Shown: positions 1 to 11,067 of the stretch, piece by piece
Numbering within the stretch: position 1 is the first letter of the stretch
How the letters are laid out: each line of letters starts with the position of its first letter
From: Gambelia wislizenii
Taxonomy: Eukaryota > Chordata > Lepidosauria > Squamata > Crotaphytidae
Length of the DNA stretch: 64,000 nt
Assembly (NCBI GenBank): GCA_030847615.1
Contig: JAUMIR010000005.1
Span: 58,121,001-58,185,000 of the forward strand
Direction of reading: 5' to 3'
Made by a program: the position numbers and the translations under genes
The notes under the pieces: generated by a model
What the model was told of the DNA's origin: nothing
What the model saw: the letters and a program-made list of their open reading frames with translations, nothing else
The model's database searches: none

Positions 1-1635
1 AATAAAGGATACATTCCTCTGCTGAGCATGCAACCCCTGGCAGTTTCTAAGGTGTTGCAATTACACACAGAGAGAGAGAGAGAGAGTCAAGGCCTACCAC
101 AATTTTAGCATTCTAAGCAAAGATGGCTTTATTTTGGTTCATTTCATTGCCAACTAGTATTTGTTATTGATCAAAATATCAGGGCCCCACTGTCATTCCA
201 TGGATATCCCAGTCCACTTATGGTTAACCATACATGTTTCTAATAAAGCTTTGCAGTATTCTGGAATTATGAATACAGATTTGTGTTTTGGCCTTCAGTA
301 GCACCTGGAGCTGTTCATCTGAAAGAAGCACCCTTGGTTACTAGACAACGCAATGAGTTGATAACTATAGAATTTATAAATGCTGGAGATTCAAGGACTG
401 GCAGACAAGTTACAAATAGTTAGTGTTAAGGCAGTTTTATCCACATCAAACATATTCACCTCCAGAGGACTTGCCTGGGTAGATGTTTGCAGTAATGTAT
501 TGGCTTATAGCTTTGGCAATGGATGACACAGCCTAGACAGTTCTAGTTAGAAAGCTAGCATGACACCTCAACCCCTGTGTTAACTCTCTAGCAGCATAAG
601 ACAGCAAAATACCTCCCACTGAAAGACCATATGGAAAGGGGAGAAAACAACAAACAGAAAATACATCATGGCCTCTGGCCTGCGTAATTGAATTGATAAG
701 GATTATTTGAGTAACCACTAAAATCTATTTTATGTACATTCCTTTAAGTCAGGATTCATGGAACTGTAGGGCTAAAGACGGGAAGAAGGCCATTGATCAT
801 CATTAGCAATAATATTTATACAAGTTCTTACAATCCTTTATTCACACAACAGCCCAGCAAAATGGATTGTTATTATTATAGGACTTTGACATCCAATTAA
901 AAGAAAAATTGGATGATTAATCACTTGCCTTTGACTCAATCAGTTAATTGATTGATTACATTTAATACATTTGCATATCTCCAAAACTTTAATACCAGTA
1001 AAAGTTGTATTTTAAGATATTGAAGTGCAAGATATTTAATTCACCTTTTAAAAAATGTCACTATTTAAACACTTAAATTTGCCTGTCTCTAATTACAGTA
1101 ATGCACTAAAATAGCCTCTCAAGAAAAAGAAAAGTGGGCACTCTTAACTTACAGCTGTACCAAAAGTCAAATTGATTAACTAACAACAACAAAAACCCCA
1201 CCTGAATTAAAGTTTTAGTTGATTAATATATTAATGAAAGATGGTGGTGGTGCTTAAGCAGCTGATGTAGTGTACTGGTGAGAGACTGAACTAGGTAAAC
1301 ACTTTATCTCAGAGTTTTGTCATGCCCTGCTTCCAGTGTTCTATTGGAATTGTGCTATGATTGTATGGAACCCATTCCAATCCAGTTTCCTAAGGCAGGT
1401 ACATTGGGGGAAACTTTATTCTCTCCACTGCATTTTCCCCCTCAATCTTCTCAGGTCTCCTTGGCTTCACTCTTGTTTACTTTTTCAAATTTTTAATTAT
1501 TACTTTTTAAAAATCTGTACTTCTGCATTTGTGCTAGAAAGCATTGATAAACAGGCTGTTGGCAGCTCTGGTAGATAGGAGGTCTTGTTATTTTTATGGA
1601 GACAGATCAATTGTCTAAGAGGAGGAAATATCCAA
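1..1635. other. AT-rich non-coding stretch, unassigned
   Basis: Only short chance reading frames are present, with no splice-bounded exon, RNA gene or transposon terminus that I can recognise. A short GA microsatellite lies at about 66-86. The rest is AT-rich single-copy-looking DNA. Confidence 0.5.
66..86. repeat. (AG)n microsatellite
   Basis: A run of AG dinucleotides follows a short CA stretch. No LINE 3' end is recognisable beside it, unlike the AG run near 17.5 kb. Confidence 0.9.
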
Positions 1636-1639
1636 ACTT

Positions 1640-1998
1640 CATACCCGCCAACATTTCACAAAGGAAAACTGAGACACGTGTGGTCAAGCAACCTCAGAGT
1701 TTTGTCCAGATGGCCAAAGCTGTTAATGAGGAACAACACACAAGTTAGGAGAGGCTGCAGCAGTTTGCTTTTGCCTGAGTCTACAGGAAAGAGCAGGATC
1801 CCATCCCTTCTCTGTTCTGCCTCCTGCTGGACTACTTTGCACTTTGAGCTCTATCTGCAGCAGTTGAAGTAAGCTAGGACAAAGGGGGAAAAGTGAGAAG
1901 AAGAGAGAGAAACTGGGACATTTCAAAAGCAACTGAAAAAGTGGAACAACACAGGATTAATTGAGGTTGTCCCTAACAAAGTAGGAAAGTTATAGGCT
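1640..1998 (+). repeat. dispersed foldback-type repeat, CATACC family, copy 1
   Basis: This segment aligns along most of its length with the minus strand of about 37217-37566 and, with an internal gap, with 14281-14464. Shared blocks include a left end like CATACCCTCCAAC, a middle block with GAGAGGCTGCAGCAGTTTGC, and a right block with CTGGGACATTT and TTGTCCCT. In the 14.3-kb copy the two ends form a short inverted repeat, which suggests a non-autonomous DNA transposon. The family name is unknown to me. Confidence 0.5.
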
Positions 1999-2284
1999 AT
2001 GCTTTTGGCTGGAGAATATGAAATTACTGAATATATATATACCTGCATGAAATACCCTTTTTCAGAAAGAAACTGGGTACTTTTCCAGAAAATCCTTATC
2101 CTAGTAATTCTCAACCTGGTTTTGTCCCCCTGGCCCCTTCTTACAATGAAGAAACCCTCACCTAGACTGAATCTTTAAATCATTAAAAATACATTTATGG
2201 GGCTCTTTCCTGTTTTATTGCAAAATAAAAATACAACCCTACAACACCACCATTAAGAACAGCTAAAACAACAAATACGAATAG

Positions 2285-2292
2285 CTCTATTA
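2285..2292. repeat. 8-bp target-site duplication, left
   Basis: CTCTATTA directly precedes the CAGTGG terminus of the hAT element and is repeated exactly at 2668-2675. An 8-bp duplication is the hAT hallmark. Confidence 0.85.
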
Positions 2293-2667
2293 CAGTGGCT
2301 CTTAGCCTTTTCTTTACAAGGAACCCCCTTTAAATATCTTTTGTTGCTGTGGTCCCACAAGACTTAACTCAAGATTTAAAACCCTGTCATCATCATCATC
2401 ATCATCATCATACCATCCATTAAACCTTCCCTCAGAGACACTGGGAAGATTTTTCTTCTGTTTCTCGCTGCAAGTTTGTGGCTGGAGCAGATTGAATGGC
2501 AATGTGCAAGCCAAGCCAGCCAGCCTTTGCCTTGGCTCCTGTCTCATGGTTGCTCCACTGAGGGGAGGAAGGGAGCCAAGCAGCCTTCAAGCCTTCGTGG
2601 ACCCCCTGTGAGGATATTGCTGACTCATGGGGGGGGGGGTCCCTGAACCACAGGTTAAGAACCACTG
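2293..2667 (-). mobile_element. non-autonomous hAT transposon, 375 bp, copy 1
   Basis: The ends are inverted: CAGTGGCTCTTA on the left and TAAGAACCACTG on the right. The element is flanked by a perfect 8-bp duplication, CTCTATTA. Its interior aligns in reverse orientation with 28397-28748, which has its own perfect 8-bp duplication. The termini resemble the CAGNGGTTCT ends of hAT elements such as SPIN; the subfamily is inference. There is no transposase, so the copy would have been mobilised in trans. A (TCA)n tract at about 2384-2411 lies inside and is not matched by the other copy. Confidence 0.85.
2384..2411. repeat. (TCA)n microsatellite inside hAT copy 1
   Basis: About nine TCA/ATC triplets. 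The sister copy at 28.4 kb has only a short degenerate GTT stretch at the equivalent place, so this tract expanded after insertion. Confidence 0.9.
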
Positions 2668-2675
2668 CTCTATTA
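2668..2675. repeat. 8-bp target-site duplication, right
   Basis: CTCTATTA, an exact copy of 2285-2292. Confidence 0.85.
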
Positions 2676-4865
2676 GAAAAAAAACCTAAACCTAAGACTA
2701 GAACTAAACTTAAAATAGGGTGAGAAAACATTGAAACATTGTTAATAGTGATTAATATTATAATCACCAGAAATGTTGTTAATATTTCACCTACAGGCAA
2801 AATGTATGTGAGAGGTTACTCAGTGTTTTTCTCCTAGCGGAGAATACCATAGGGAGTGACCCTACAGAGACAACCCTGCTCCTGTTCTGATCAAGTTACA
2901 AGGAACACAGAAGCAAAGCCTCACTTCATAACTGGAGGCACGGGAAGGTGTGTACAGGAGATGGGTGTTTTAAGGAGGCAGGACAAAGGCCACCTAGGGT
3001 TATAAAGGTAACCAAGAGAACCACGAATTGGTTCCAGAAGCAAATCAATGTAGATGAAGTAGAAATAATGTACTGTAATATATTTTCTGTAGCCCTTACT
3101 TGTCAGAAAAATAAGCCTCCGCATTCTGTATTGCTGAAGATAGTGTAAAGAGCTAAAATGGAGTGGAGGAGAATTTTAGTATTACTTGAAGGGGGCTAAG
3201 CATTTGGAGAGGAGAGGTTACTTGTTTGCCACTCCTATTCAACTGATACATGCAAGTTCCAGTAATGGAAAGGAGCACATGGACCAGACCTGGTGCGCCC
3301 TTCCAGATGTTAGACTATAATATCCATAATCGCTCACCAAGGGCTGACAGAGGCTGCAATTCAATGATGTCTGAAGGGTCCACACATTCCCCACTCTTGA
3401 TCTGCCCTTGTATGTGTTTACATGCATCTTGTACAGAAGAAGGAAGACCTTCTCCAAGCAGCTGTTTATCTTAGGCTTTCATGCTGACAGCACCCTGAAA
3501 CAATTGGGTGCTCCTATTGCATGAAAACACCTAAATGGAAGCCTACATGCAAGTAAGTGATTGCTCTCACAAAGGTTTTCCTTCTGCATACATGGATGTC
3601 TGTAGGCAGGACTAGGCAGAAAACCAGAAGGCCAGGATTGTATCCCTGCTCCCGGTTACTCATAAGATGCCTTTGCATGAAGAATGCTAATGTGATGCCT
3701 GCATGTGTGAAGCAACCTATCGTGCTAGCGTTTCAGCAACCAATTTTCCTAGGGGTCTTGCTGTGCTTTAAATCCTCCAGCACTACTTTTGTCACAGAAG
3801 CTTAAGCATCTGCTTACAAAGGCATTGTATCATGAAACATTCACCTGTCACTGGCTAGTCCTGTGTAGGCACATGCTTACAAATACATCTAAGCTCTATG
3901 AGTAAAGGAAAGGCAAAGCAATAGCTGAGAAAGATAGTGTATTATCATTTCTGAATAACAAAACCAAACCCACCCCCAAATTGAACTGTCAGAGTTCATT
4001 ATTTTTCTTGAGTTTTTTTTTGTGCACAATGCTGTTATTAAATGAGCAAACCATTAGAATGAATATGAGCTCTTCAGCTTCAGTTATGCTTTCAAAATCC
4101 TTTGCAGGAAGGAAAAAAACACCAATGGACCACAGAATCTCCATATTTTAAGTAGATTAAGACAGAAAGAAAATAGCTGTTTGGTAGGGCCACCTAACAG
4201 GGTAACAATAAGTTATCTCATAATTTATGCTAACACTTGGTATTATATATTTAATGTTCTCCCACTGCCATTTCCTTATGTTCTACATGTTGTTACATTT
4301 AAAGTTGCATCCAATACGTATCTACTCAGGAGTTAGTTCCAATGACCAAATGCACTATGTCACAGTAAATGTGTTAGTCTTTTAGGTGCTACAAGGTTTG
4401 TTGGCTGTTTCTGGAAACAATGTGTCTCCTTAATAACAATAAGCATAACATCCACAAAATGCAATTTTACACACACACACACACACACACAGAGAGATAT
4501 TGACTGCTTGTTGATAAGACAAGAATTCTGGCTTAGTGTGATGTCCGAACAAACCCACTACTGGCAAAAAAAGTATGCATGGCAGAATTCAGCTAAAGAA
4601 TGAACATAATAAAGTTCACATTAGACCTCTCTTGACAGCCTATAATGTTAACCTGGAGGCAAGGCTTCTAAGAAATTCTTTCATTCTTCTTCTCACAATT
4701 AAATCAATAGCACAGAGTTTCAACATATGTCTTTGATAGACATAAAGGTACACCACTTTCCCACTTTAGCCTATCTTCCATCATGTATTCCCAATATCCT
4801 GCAACAACTACATTTTTGTTTTTACATGAACACTCTGTTATGAACATTTGTCCTATTGCTGCAGC
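2676..4865. other. AT-rich non-coding stretch, unassigned
   Basis: I see no gene or RNA. A short segment at about 4366-4400 (GTGTTAGTC, GGTGCTACAAGG) resembles, in opposite orientation, a segment at 31680-31745, so a minor dispersed repeat is likely. A CA/GA microsatellite lies at 4469-4497. Confidence 0.45.
4469..4497. repeat. (CA)n-(GA)n microsatellite
   Basis: About ten CA units followed by four GA units. Confidence 0.9.
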
Positions 4866-5029
4866 TGAAGGTTTATTTATTTAATACATTTATATCCTGC
4901 CTTTCTCTAAATGGGACTCAAAGTGGCTTATATTTTTTAAAAAAGAAAACCTAAAACAGTATGAAGTACAAAAGTTAAAAAAAACACAATAATCCATCAA
5001 TCAAATTAAAACACTTTTAAAACAATAAC

Positions 5030-5041
5030 TTAAGAACAATT
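5030..5041. repeat. 12-bp target-site duplication, 3' side of RTE
   Basis: TTAAGAACAATT, identical to 9042-9053. It lies within the L2-like 3' tail. Confidence 0.85.
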
Positions 5042-5210
5042 CTCTCTGGCTTTACTTTGCAAATGAAGATTCAGGAAGGACACATCCCGCGCTTTCTGCA
5101 AGCGCGCTGATGACTAAAAAGGCCAATCCGAGATAAACAAGTCCGGTTGCAAAAAGCACAGCAGAAGGTCTCCTTGGGTGATGTTTTTGGGTTGTGATTC
5201 TTTCTGTGTG

Positions 5211-8200
5211 TCATTTCTCTTCAAGACTTGTTCGGCGTGATTTCTCAAATAAGGCTGCAGCATTGTGGATAGTGCGTCTCCATGCCTCTCGATGTGAGGC
5301 CAGGGCGGACCACTGTTGGTGATCAATTTGGCCGAGCCTGAGATGTTGTTTCAGGGAGTCTTTGTATCGCTTTTTTGGAGCGCCCCTCTTACGCTGACCC
5401 GTGGAGAGTTCACCGTAGAGTAGTATTTTTGTGAGGTGATGGTCCTCCATCCTAGAAACGTGCCCTGCCCAGCGCAGCTGTGTTCTCAATATCATGGCCT
5501 CAATACTGGTGATCCCTGCTTGCTCAAGGACAGCAACATTCGTCACATAGTCAGTCCAGTGTATATTTAGGATTGTGCGTAGACAGCGCTGATGAAAGCG
5601 CTTGAGGAGTCGTAGGTGGTGGCGATAGATGACCCATGTTTCAGATCCATAAAGGAGGATAGACAGTACAATGGCTCTATACACACTGATTTTTGTGCTT
5701 TGCCTCAGGTGTTTATTGCTCCAGACTCTTTTGTGAAGTCTTCCAAATGCACTATATGCCTTTGCTAATCTGTGATCGATCTCTTTGTCAATCTTGGCAT
5801 CTGAAGAGATGATGCTTCCCAGGTAGGTGAACTGCTGAATGGACTTGAGCACAGATTTGCCGACGGCAATATGGGGATGGTGGTGTTTGTCCTGTGGTGC
5901 AGGCTGGTAAAGAACTTCTGTTTTCTTCAGGTTGACTTCCAGCCCAAACAGCTCTGCAGCTGTTGCAAAGCAGGATGTTAGGCGCTGCAGAGCTGCTTCT
6001 GTGTGGGCAACAAGGGCAGCAGCATCGGCGAAGAGCAGCTCACGGACTAGATAGTTTAGAGTCTTAGTGTGAGCCCTCAGACGGCTTAAGTTAAACAAGC
6101 TACCATCAGTACGGTAACATATATAGATGCCATCGTCTTCTTCCAGCTCTGCCATAGCCCTTTGGCGCATCATGCTAAAGAAGATTGTAAATAAAGTTGG
6201 TGCAAGAACACAACCTTGCTTCACTCTATTAGTTATTAGAAAGGGCTCTGAAAGAGCATCGCCATATCTGACTTGACCACGTTGGCCTTTGTGTAGCAAG
6301 ATAATCATTTTAAGGAATTTGGGGGGGACATCCTAGTCTTTCCAGGATCTGCCACAGACCTTTTCTACTTACTGTGTCGAAGGCTTTGGTGAGGTCGACA
6401 AATGTTACATAGATGTTACATAAATGTTACCCTTGTTCTGCTCCCTATATTTTTCTTGCAGTTGTCTAAGGGCAAATACCATGTCTGTAGTACTCCTATT
6501 GGCTCTGAAGCCACATTGGCTTTCAGGGAGAAGTTCTTCTGCAATAGCAGGAACTAATCTGTTCAGGAGTATCCTTGCAAGGATTTTTCCAGCAATAGAG
6601 AGCAGTGTTATGCCTCGATAGTTTGAGCAGTCGGATTTTGCTCCTTTTTTCTTGTACAGGGTGATGATGACTACATCTCGTAGGTCTGATGGCAGTTCCC
6701 CTTTTTCCCAGCAATTCACAAGGAATTCGTGGAATTTTTCGTGGAGTGCATGTCCTCCGTGTTTCCAAACTTCAGGTGGGATTCCATCAATCCCTGCTGC
6801 CTTGCCGTTTTTCATCTGCTGTATGGCCTTAACGGTCTCTTCCAAAGTGGGAGCTATGTCCAATTCATTTTTCATCGGTTTTTGTATCATATGTTGTGTA
6901 GCTGAGCCTTGGACTACTCGGTTGGCGCTAAAGAAAATTTGAAAATGTTCAGCCCATTGATTCAGGATGGAGGCTTTATCAGTAATTAATGTTTGACCAT
7001 CGGTACTGTATAAGGAGCTTTGGACCTGATAAGTAGGTCCGAACACTGCTTTAAGAGCTTCATAAAATCCTCTAGAATCCCCCAGATCTGCACAGCGTTG
7101 TGTCTTTTCTGCTATATTGATCCACCACTTGTTCTTCATGTCTCAGAGTTTTTGTTGTAGTCCACTACATGTGAGGCGGAAAGCTGCTTTTCTTACATGA
7201 CAGGTTGGCTGGGCAAGGTATGACTGGTGAGCAGTTCTCTTCTTTGCCAACAGCTCCTGTATCTCTTGGTTGTTTTCATCAAACCAGTCTTGATTTTTGT
7301 TGTGGGAGAACTCGAGGGATTCTTCTGCAGACTGGAGGATACTGTTTTTGACATGTTGCCAAAGCACTGTAGGAGAAGGATCTATAGGATGGTCTTCAAG
7401 TTTCATTTGTAGATTTGCCTGGAAGTTGTCTCTCATGGTAGCTTGTTGAAGATTGTTGACTTGGAGTCTCTTCTTTAAGATGCCACCCCTCTTAGGTTTG
7501 AACTTAAGATGAAGATTTAGTTTACATCTGATGAGGCGATGATCTGTTTGGCATTCTGCACTGGGCATCACTCGGGTATGACGGACATCACGAATGTCTC
7601 TCTGACGGACTAGAACATAGTCAATGAGGTGCCAATGTTTGGATCGGGGATGCGTCCAGGTTTCTTCAAGCTATCTTTCTGCTGAAAGATTGTGTTTGTA
7701 ATAGTCAGCTGTTGTTCTGCACAGAACTCTAGCAGGAGGCATCCGTCATCATTGCAATTTCCAACACCATGCTTGCCAAGACACCTATCCAGGCTTCGGA
7801 GGTCTTTCCTACTCTGGCATTGAAGTCACCAAGGATAATAATTTTATCTTCTACAGGGACTTTTTGTATGAGTTGGCGTAGGTCTGTGTAGAATTTGTCT
7901 TTCTCTACAGGGTCGGCTTGCATGCATAGTTGAGGCATATATACTAAAGAGAACAACATGTGGGAGGCGTAAGGAAATAATGCGATCGGAGTGTCCTGTT
8001 GGCAAGGTTTCGAGTTTGGAGGCAATGGAGTTTTTTAATCATAAAGCCTAATCCTGAAAGATGTTTTTCGGTTTTGGGTTTGCCAGACCAGTAAAGTGTG
8101 TAGCCGGCGCCATGTTCTTTAAGGCTGCCTTACTCATGGAAGCGAACTTCACTAAGAGCAGCGATATCAATATTAAGCCATGATAGTTCATGGGCTATTA

Positions 8201-8760
8201 GGGCAGAACGATGCTCAGGCCATCCACTATCTTCAGAGTCTTGTATGGTTCTGATGTTCCAGCATGCAAGTGTCAGTTTATTTACACCTTTGGAGGCCGG
8301 TGTGTGCCTTTGTTTCTTTGCTTTAGTTTGACCACATCAGAAGATTCCCGTTGGCCACGGCTAGCCAACCAGGTAGATGGGGATGAGCTTTCGTTAGGCC
8401 ACCTTTTCTAGGCCCTTCTCCATATGGAGCAAGCAGTGCTCTCCTTAAAAAAGGCTGCTTGGTCGTTCAGGATGCTGCCGAACAAGACTGTCATCTCCCA
8501 GGTCAGCCTCGAGCGACCAATGTCCTGAACCGCCTGCATGCAGGGTTGGGGCTGCGGCTTCCAGTGCATCTTTACACCTGCTGTTTCGTCCCTCGCCTAT
8601 CGCTACAGGGCTTTTTTGGAACTGGATTTGTCCTTTGAGCCTGTGCAATGGATTTTTCTGGTGGAGTGCAGCGTGCACAGAACTGGCCTCACCCTTTAAA
8701 CCAAAGGTTCGTCTGCTGGCCTTGCAAGCATGGACGGTAGCAGCGAGGTCCTCGGGCTGT
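5211..8760 (-). pseudogene. RTE-type endonuclease-reverse transcriptase ORF, disabled
   Basis: From the N-terminus (high coordinates) there is a poorly conserved extension (about 8448-8760) and the endonuclease start (LACWNIRT and ALSEV, near 8170-8270). Next come the endonuclease core with GDFNARVG near 7830 and TDHRL near 7540, a linker (7143-7571), then RT fingers with NYRGITLL (6405-7139). RT palm and thumb with GCVLAPTLF and YLGSIIS follow (5211-6308), ending in a conserved tail with LRWAGHVSRM. Breaks visible: a stop near 8445, a stop after the endonuclease ALSEV segment near 8133, a frameshift near 7670, an in-frame TGA at 7143-7145, an 11-bp duplication at 6402-6423, and one extra base in a homopolymer near 6325. 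The second catalytic Asp of the FADD box is Ala (codon 6021-6023). The protein would be nonfunctional. Confidence 0.85.
6402..6423. repeat. 11-bp tandem duplication in RT gene
   Basis: ATGTTACATAG and ATGTTACATAA lie in tandem. The extra 11 bp shifts the minus-strand RT frame and creates a stop at 6405-6407. A further extra base in a G7 run near 6325 brings the total to +12 and restores the frame. Confidence 0.75.
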
Positions 8761-9041
8761 AGGTTTGATTAGAGTTTCCTTCTCTTAGATGGTTGACCTT
8801 ACAGGGTTGGATGAGCGCCATCTGCCCGGGTTGGGGATTAGAGTTTTCCTTCTCCTAGGACGGTTGCCACAAGGCTAGAGAGCCCATCCTGCCCTTTGAT
8901 GCTCTTTGTCAGACCCTTTGGTTTTGACCTTCTGGCATGGGAGACCGTACCGGTGGCTATTATGCCACCGCCAGCATAGCTCAAAACATCATTAGGGTAC
9001 GCAAGCCTCTCTCCCACGACAAGGGGGTGTCAATGGAGAGG

Positions 9042-9053
9042 TTAAGAACAATT
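9042..9053. repeat. 12-bp target-site duplication, 5' side of RTE
   Basis: TTAAGAACAATT, identical to 5030-5041. Confidence 0.85.
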
Positions 9054-10140
9054 AAAAACACAAGAAATACACATTAAAAATAGCATGCCTAATTGCACAT
9101 CTCTCTACCCTGGTCAGTTAAGACAGAAGTCCTGTTTAAACAGGAAGGTCTTTGCCTGCTGGCAAAAAGACAGCAGAGAGGGTGGAAATCAACCCTCCCT
9201 TTGGAGTTCAATATCTTAGGAGAGCAGCCACCAAGAAGGCTCTCTCCCATGTCCTCACCCAATGAGCCTGGGAAGGTGGTGGGAGAGAAAGATTTGGGCA
9301 GGCTTACATGGGGGGATACAAGCTTTCAGACAGTTTCAACCTAAGCCATATAGGGCTTTATAGATCAGAACCAGCACTTTGAAATGTGTCCTGAAACAGA
9401 CTGTCAGCCAGTGCAGCTGGTTCAGCAAGGGAGTTGTACCTTTGCTACAACCATCCCCAGTAAGCAGTCTAGCAACAGAATTGTGGAGCTGATGTAGTTT
9501 CTGAATTTTGGGTCTCCTATAATTTCTGAATTTTGGTTCTGCTGTCATTTCAAAGGCAGTCTCAAGTAGAATGTAGTATCGTAATCTAACCAGGATGTAA
9601 ACAATCTGATCTGTAGCCATATCTGACTTCTCCAAACCTGAGATTTCAGGGGGAGTGTAACCCCATCCCATTTATACTTACTGTAATCCCTATTCCCTGA
9701 TTTGTCTTCTGACTGACCAGAAGCAGCTTTGTCTTGTTCAGATTAAACTTCTATTTCTTTGCCCTCATCCAGTCCATTACTGACCACAGACATTTGTTTA
9801 GTATCAAGACAGCTTCCTTGGAGTTACAGTTGAGTGTTACCTGCATATTGGTGACACCAAACCCTAAATCTCCTGACAACCTATCCCAGCAGTTTCAAGC
9901 ATATGATAAGCAGCACGGGGGACAAGACAACAACCCTGAGGGACACCACAGACCAATGGCCCAGGTATCAAACAGGAATCCTTCAGCACCACCTTCTGGG
10001 TTCACCCCTGCAGGAAGCAACAGAGTCACTGTAAAACAGCACCTCCAAATCCCATACCAGAAAGGGGTTCCAGAAGGTTGATGATACTGAAAGCTTCTGC
10101 GAGGTCCATCAGAACCAACAATTACACACTCTTCTGTCCA

Positions 10141-10839
10141 AAGATCCACTGCCTTTCCCATTTTATTGTATGGTAAAGCTTACATTGTAAATCCCATACC
10201 TTTTAAATTCAAATTAAATGTAGGCTGCAGGTTTAATAGATGTTATCAGCGGGTAAATCAACTAATGCCGACATAGTGGGACTCCCCCCCCCCCGCCCCG
10301 TATTCCCTTGGGAATACAGAATAGTCTGTCAGAGGTTATAGACCAGCAGGGCTTGAGCCGAAAGTTGGTGCTTTCTCTTTTCCCTACTCACTGGCTTATT
10401 AGAGAAAGAGCAAGTAGTCTCTGCTGAAGCTCTTAATTGATTTCTTTCAGGTGGCTTTTGAAATCAGGCCTTGGTTGCCCAGTCCTGAATTAAAGCTTTG
10501 CCCTGCTATCCTGCTCTTTATATACGCGTGCACATGTGGAGAGGAAGTTGCAGGGGTTGGTTACACGGGAGAATTAAGTGCGGAAAATGCCGGCTTACCT
10601 CCCTTTCGCTCCAGTGCCAAGTTGTTTACATAATTTTGGCCAAAAGTAGTAGTTCTGAAAAATTAGCAATTTTGCACTTCACAAAGGGGGACGTGGCCTG
10701 CCGGCAGACTCACTTGAGAGGGAAGAGTGGGGTGTGTGTGAGGCCCCTGTCAAGCCCCGTGCAGCTGCTCGGACCCAGTGGGTGTGTGTGTGGCCTCTTC
10801 TCCTTCCCTCGCTCCCAGCCAGCCTCTTATCAGCCTGAG
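10141..10839. other. non-coding stretch, GC rises toward 10.7 kb
   Basis: It contains a C-rich run near 10275-10300. I recognise no gene. A WNRLP-like peptide is readable on the plus strand just downstream (10850-10890) and may be a remnant of another L2-like C-terminus; this is weak. Confidence 0.35.
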
Positions 10840-10935
10840 GCACAGGGCGGAATGGAACAGGCTGCCTCGGCTGAGGGAATTGGCCTCCGTGACTGGCAGT
10901 CACAGAGGCCAATTCCCTCAGCCGAGGCAGCCCTC
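10840..10935 (+). repeat. diverged outlying unit of the GC-rich palindromic repeat
   Basis: It begins with GCACAGGGCGG, contains AGGCTGC, CTGAG and GACTGGCAGTCAC, and so matches the order of blocks in the units at 11118 and 11224. It has become an almost perfect palindrome; see 10861-10931. Confidence 0.45.
10861..10931. repeat. near-perfect 34-bp-arm palindrome
   Basis: The left arm 10861-10894 is the reverse complement of 10898-10931 with a single mismatch (10888 against 10904) and a 3-base centre. The arms start GCTGCCTCGGCTGAGGG. It would extrude a very stable GC-rich hairpin. It overlaps the first of several units that share a weaker palindromic plan. Confidence 0.9.
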
Positions 10936-11067
10936 GCTTGGAGCTGTACAATGCTTTACCAGCCTGATGAAATCCTTCTTATTTAGAATTAAAAAATCAT
11001 TTCCTCCATTTCACTTTTAAATGCTTATTTTTCAATGACTCCTAGCCCTTTGAAGCTTTATGAAGTC

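Larger units (their letters stand above)
5042..9041 (-). mobile_element. full-length RTE-type LINE (4,000 bp), nested in an L2-like LINE
   Basis: The element is bounded by identical 12-bp duplications. Read on the minus strand it has a short 5' leader (8760-9041), one long degraded open frame with an AP-type endonuclease then a reverse transcriptase, and a short 3' region ending in GCCAGAGAG. There is no poly(A) tail. The 3' end instead carries AG repeats, and the second copy at 16.8-17.5 kb ends in a long AG tract at the same point. APE-type endonuclease, single ORF and microsatellite tail fit the RTE superfamily. Its sequence differs clearly from BovB in this window, so it is another clade; RTEX-like is a guess. 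Reptile gene sets often misname such frames as craniofacial development protein 2-like. Confidence 0.9.
4866..10140 (-). mobile_element. L2-like LINE, decayed, split by an RTE insertion
   Basis: The minus strand reads as the end of a jockey/CR1-group (L2-like) LINE. The 4866-5029 part is the 3' tail (TTATTTATTTAA, then CCTGCCTTTCTC and AAGTGGCTTA). The 9054-10140 part carries degraded reverse transcriptase. Recognisable pieces are a VPQG-like turn, a QYADD-like region near 9860 and a C-terminal segment, LHQLHNS-VARLLTG, followed by HWLTV and FKVLVLIYKALYGLG, at 9340-9520. Stops and frameshifts occur throughout. The full-length RTE at 5042-9041 sits inside it, so this copy is the older of the two. 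L2 rather than CR1 is chosen because the C-terminal motif differs from the CR1 copies elsewhere in the window. Confidence 0.7.

Noticed and set aside
2314..2547. Protein with an eight-Asp run
   Set aside because: The run is the (TCA)n microsatellite read on the minus strand inside a hAT element.
5211..8025. Cellular gene resembling craniofacial development protein 2
   Set aside because: Endonuclease and RT motifs, target duplications and a second truncated copy at 16.8 kb show it is a LINE. The cellular name is a known annotation artefact for such frames.
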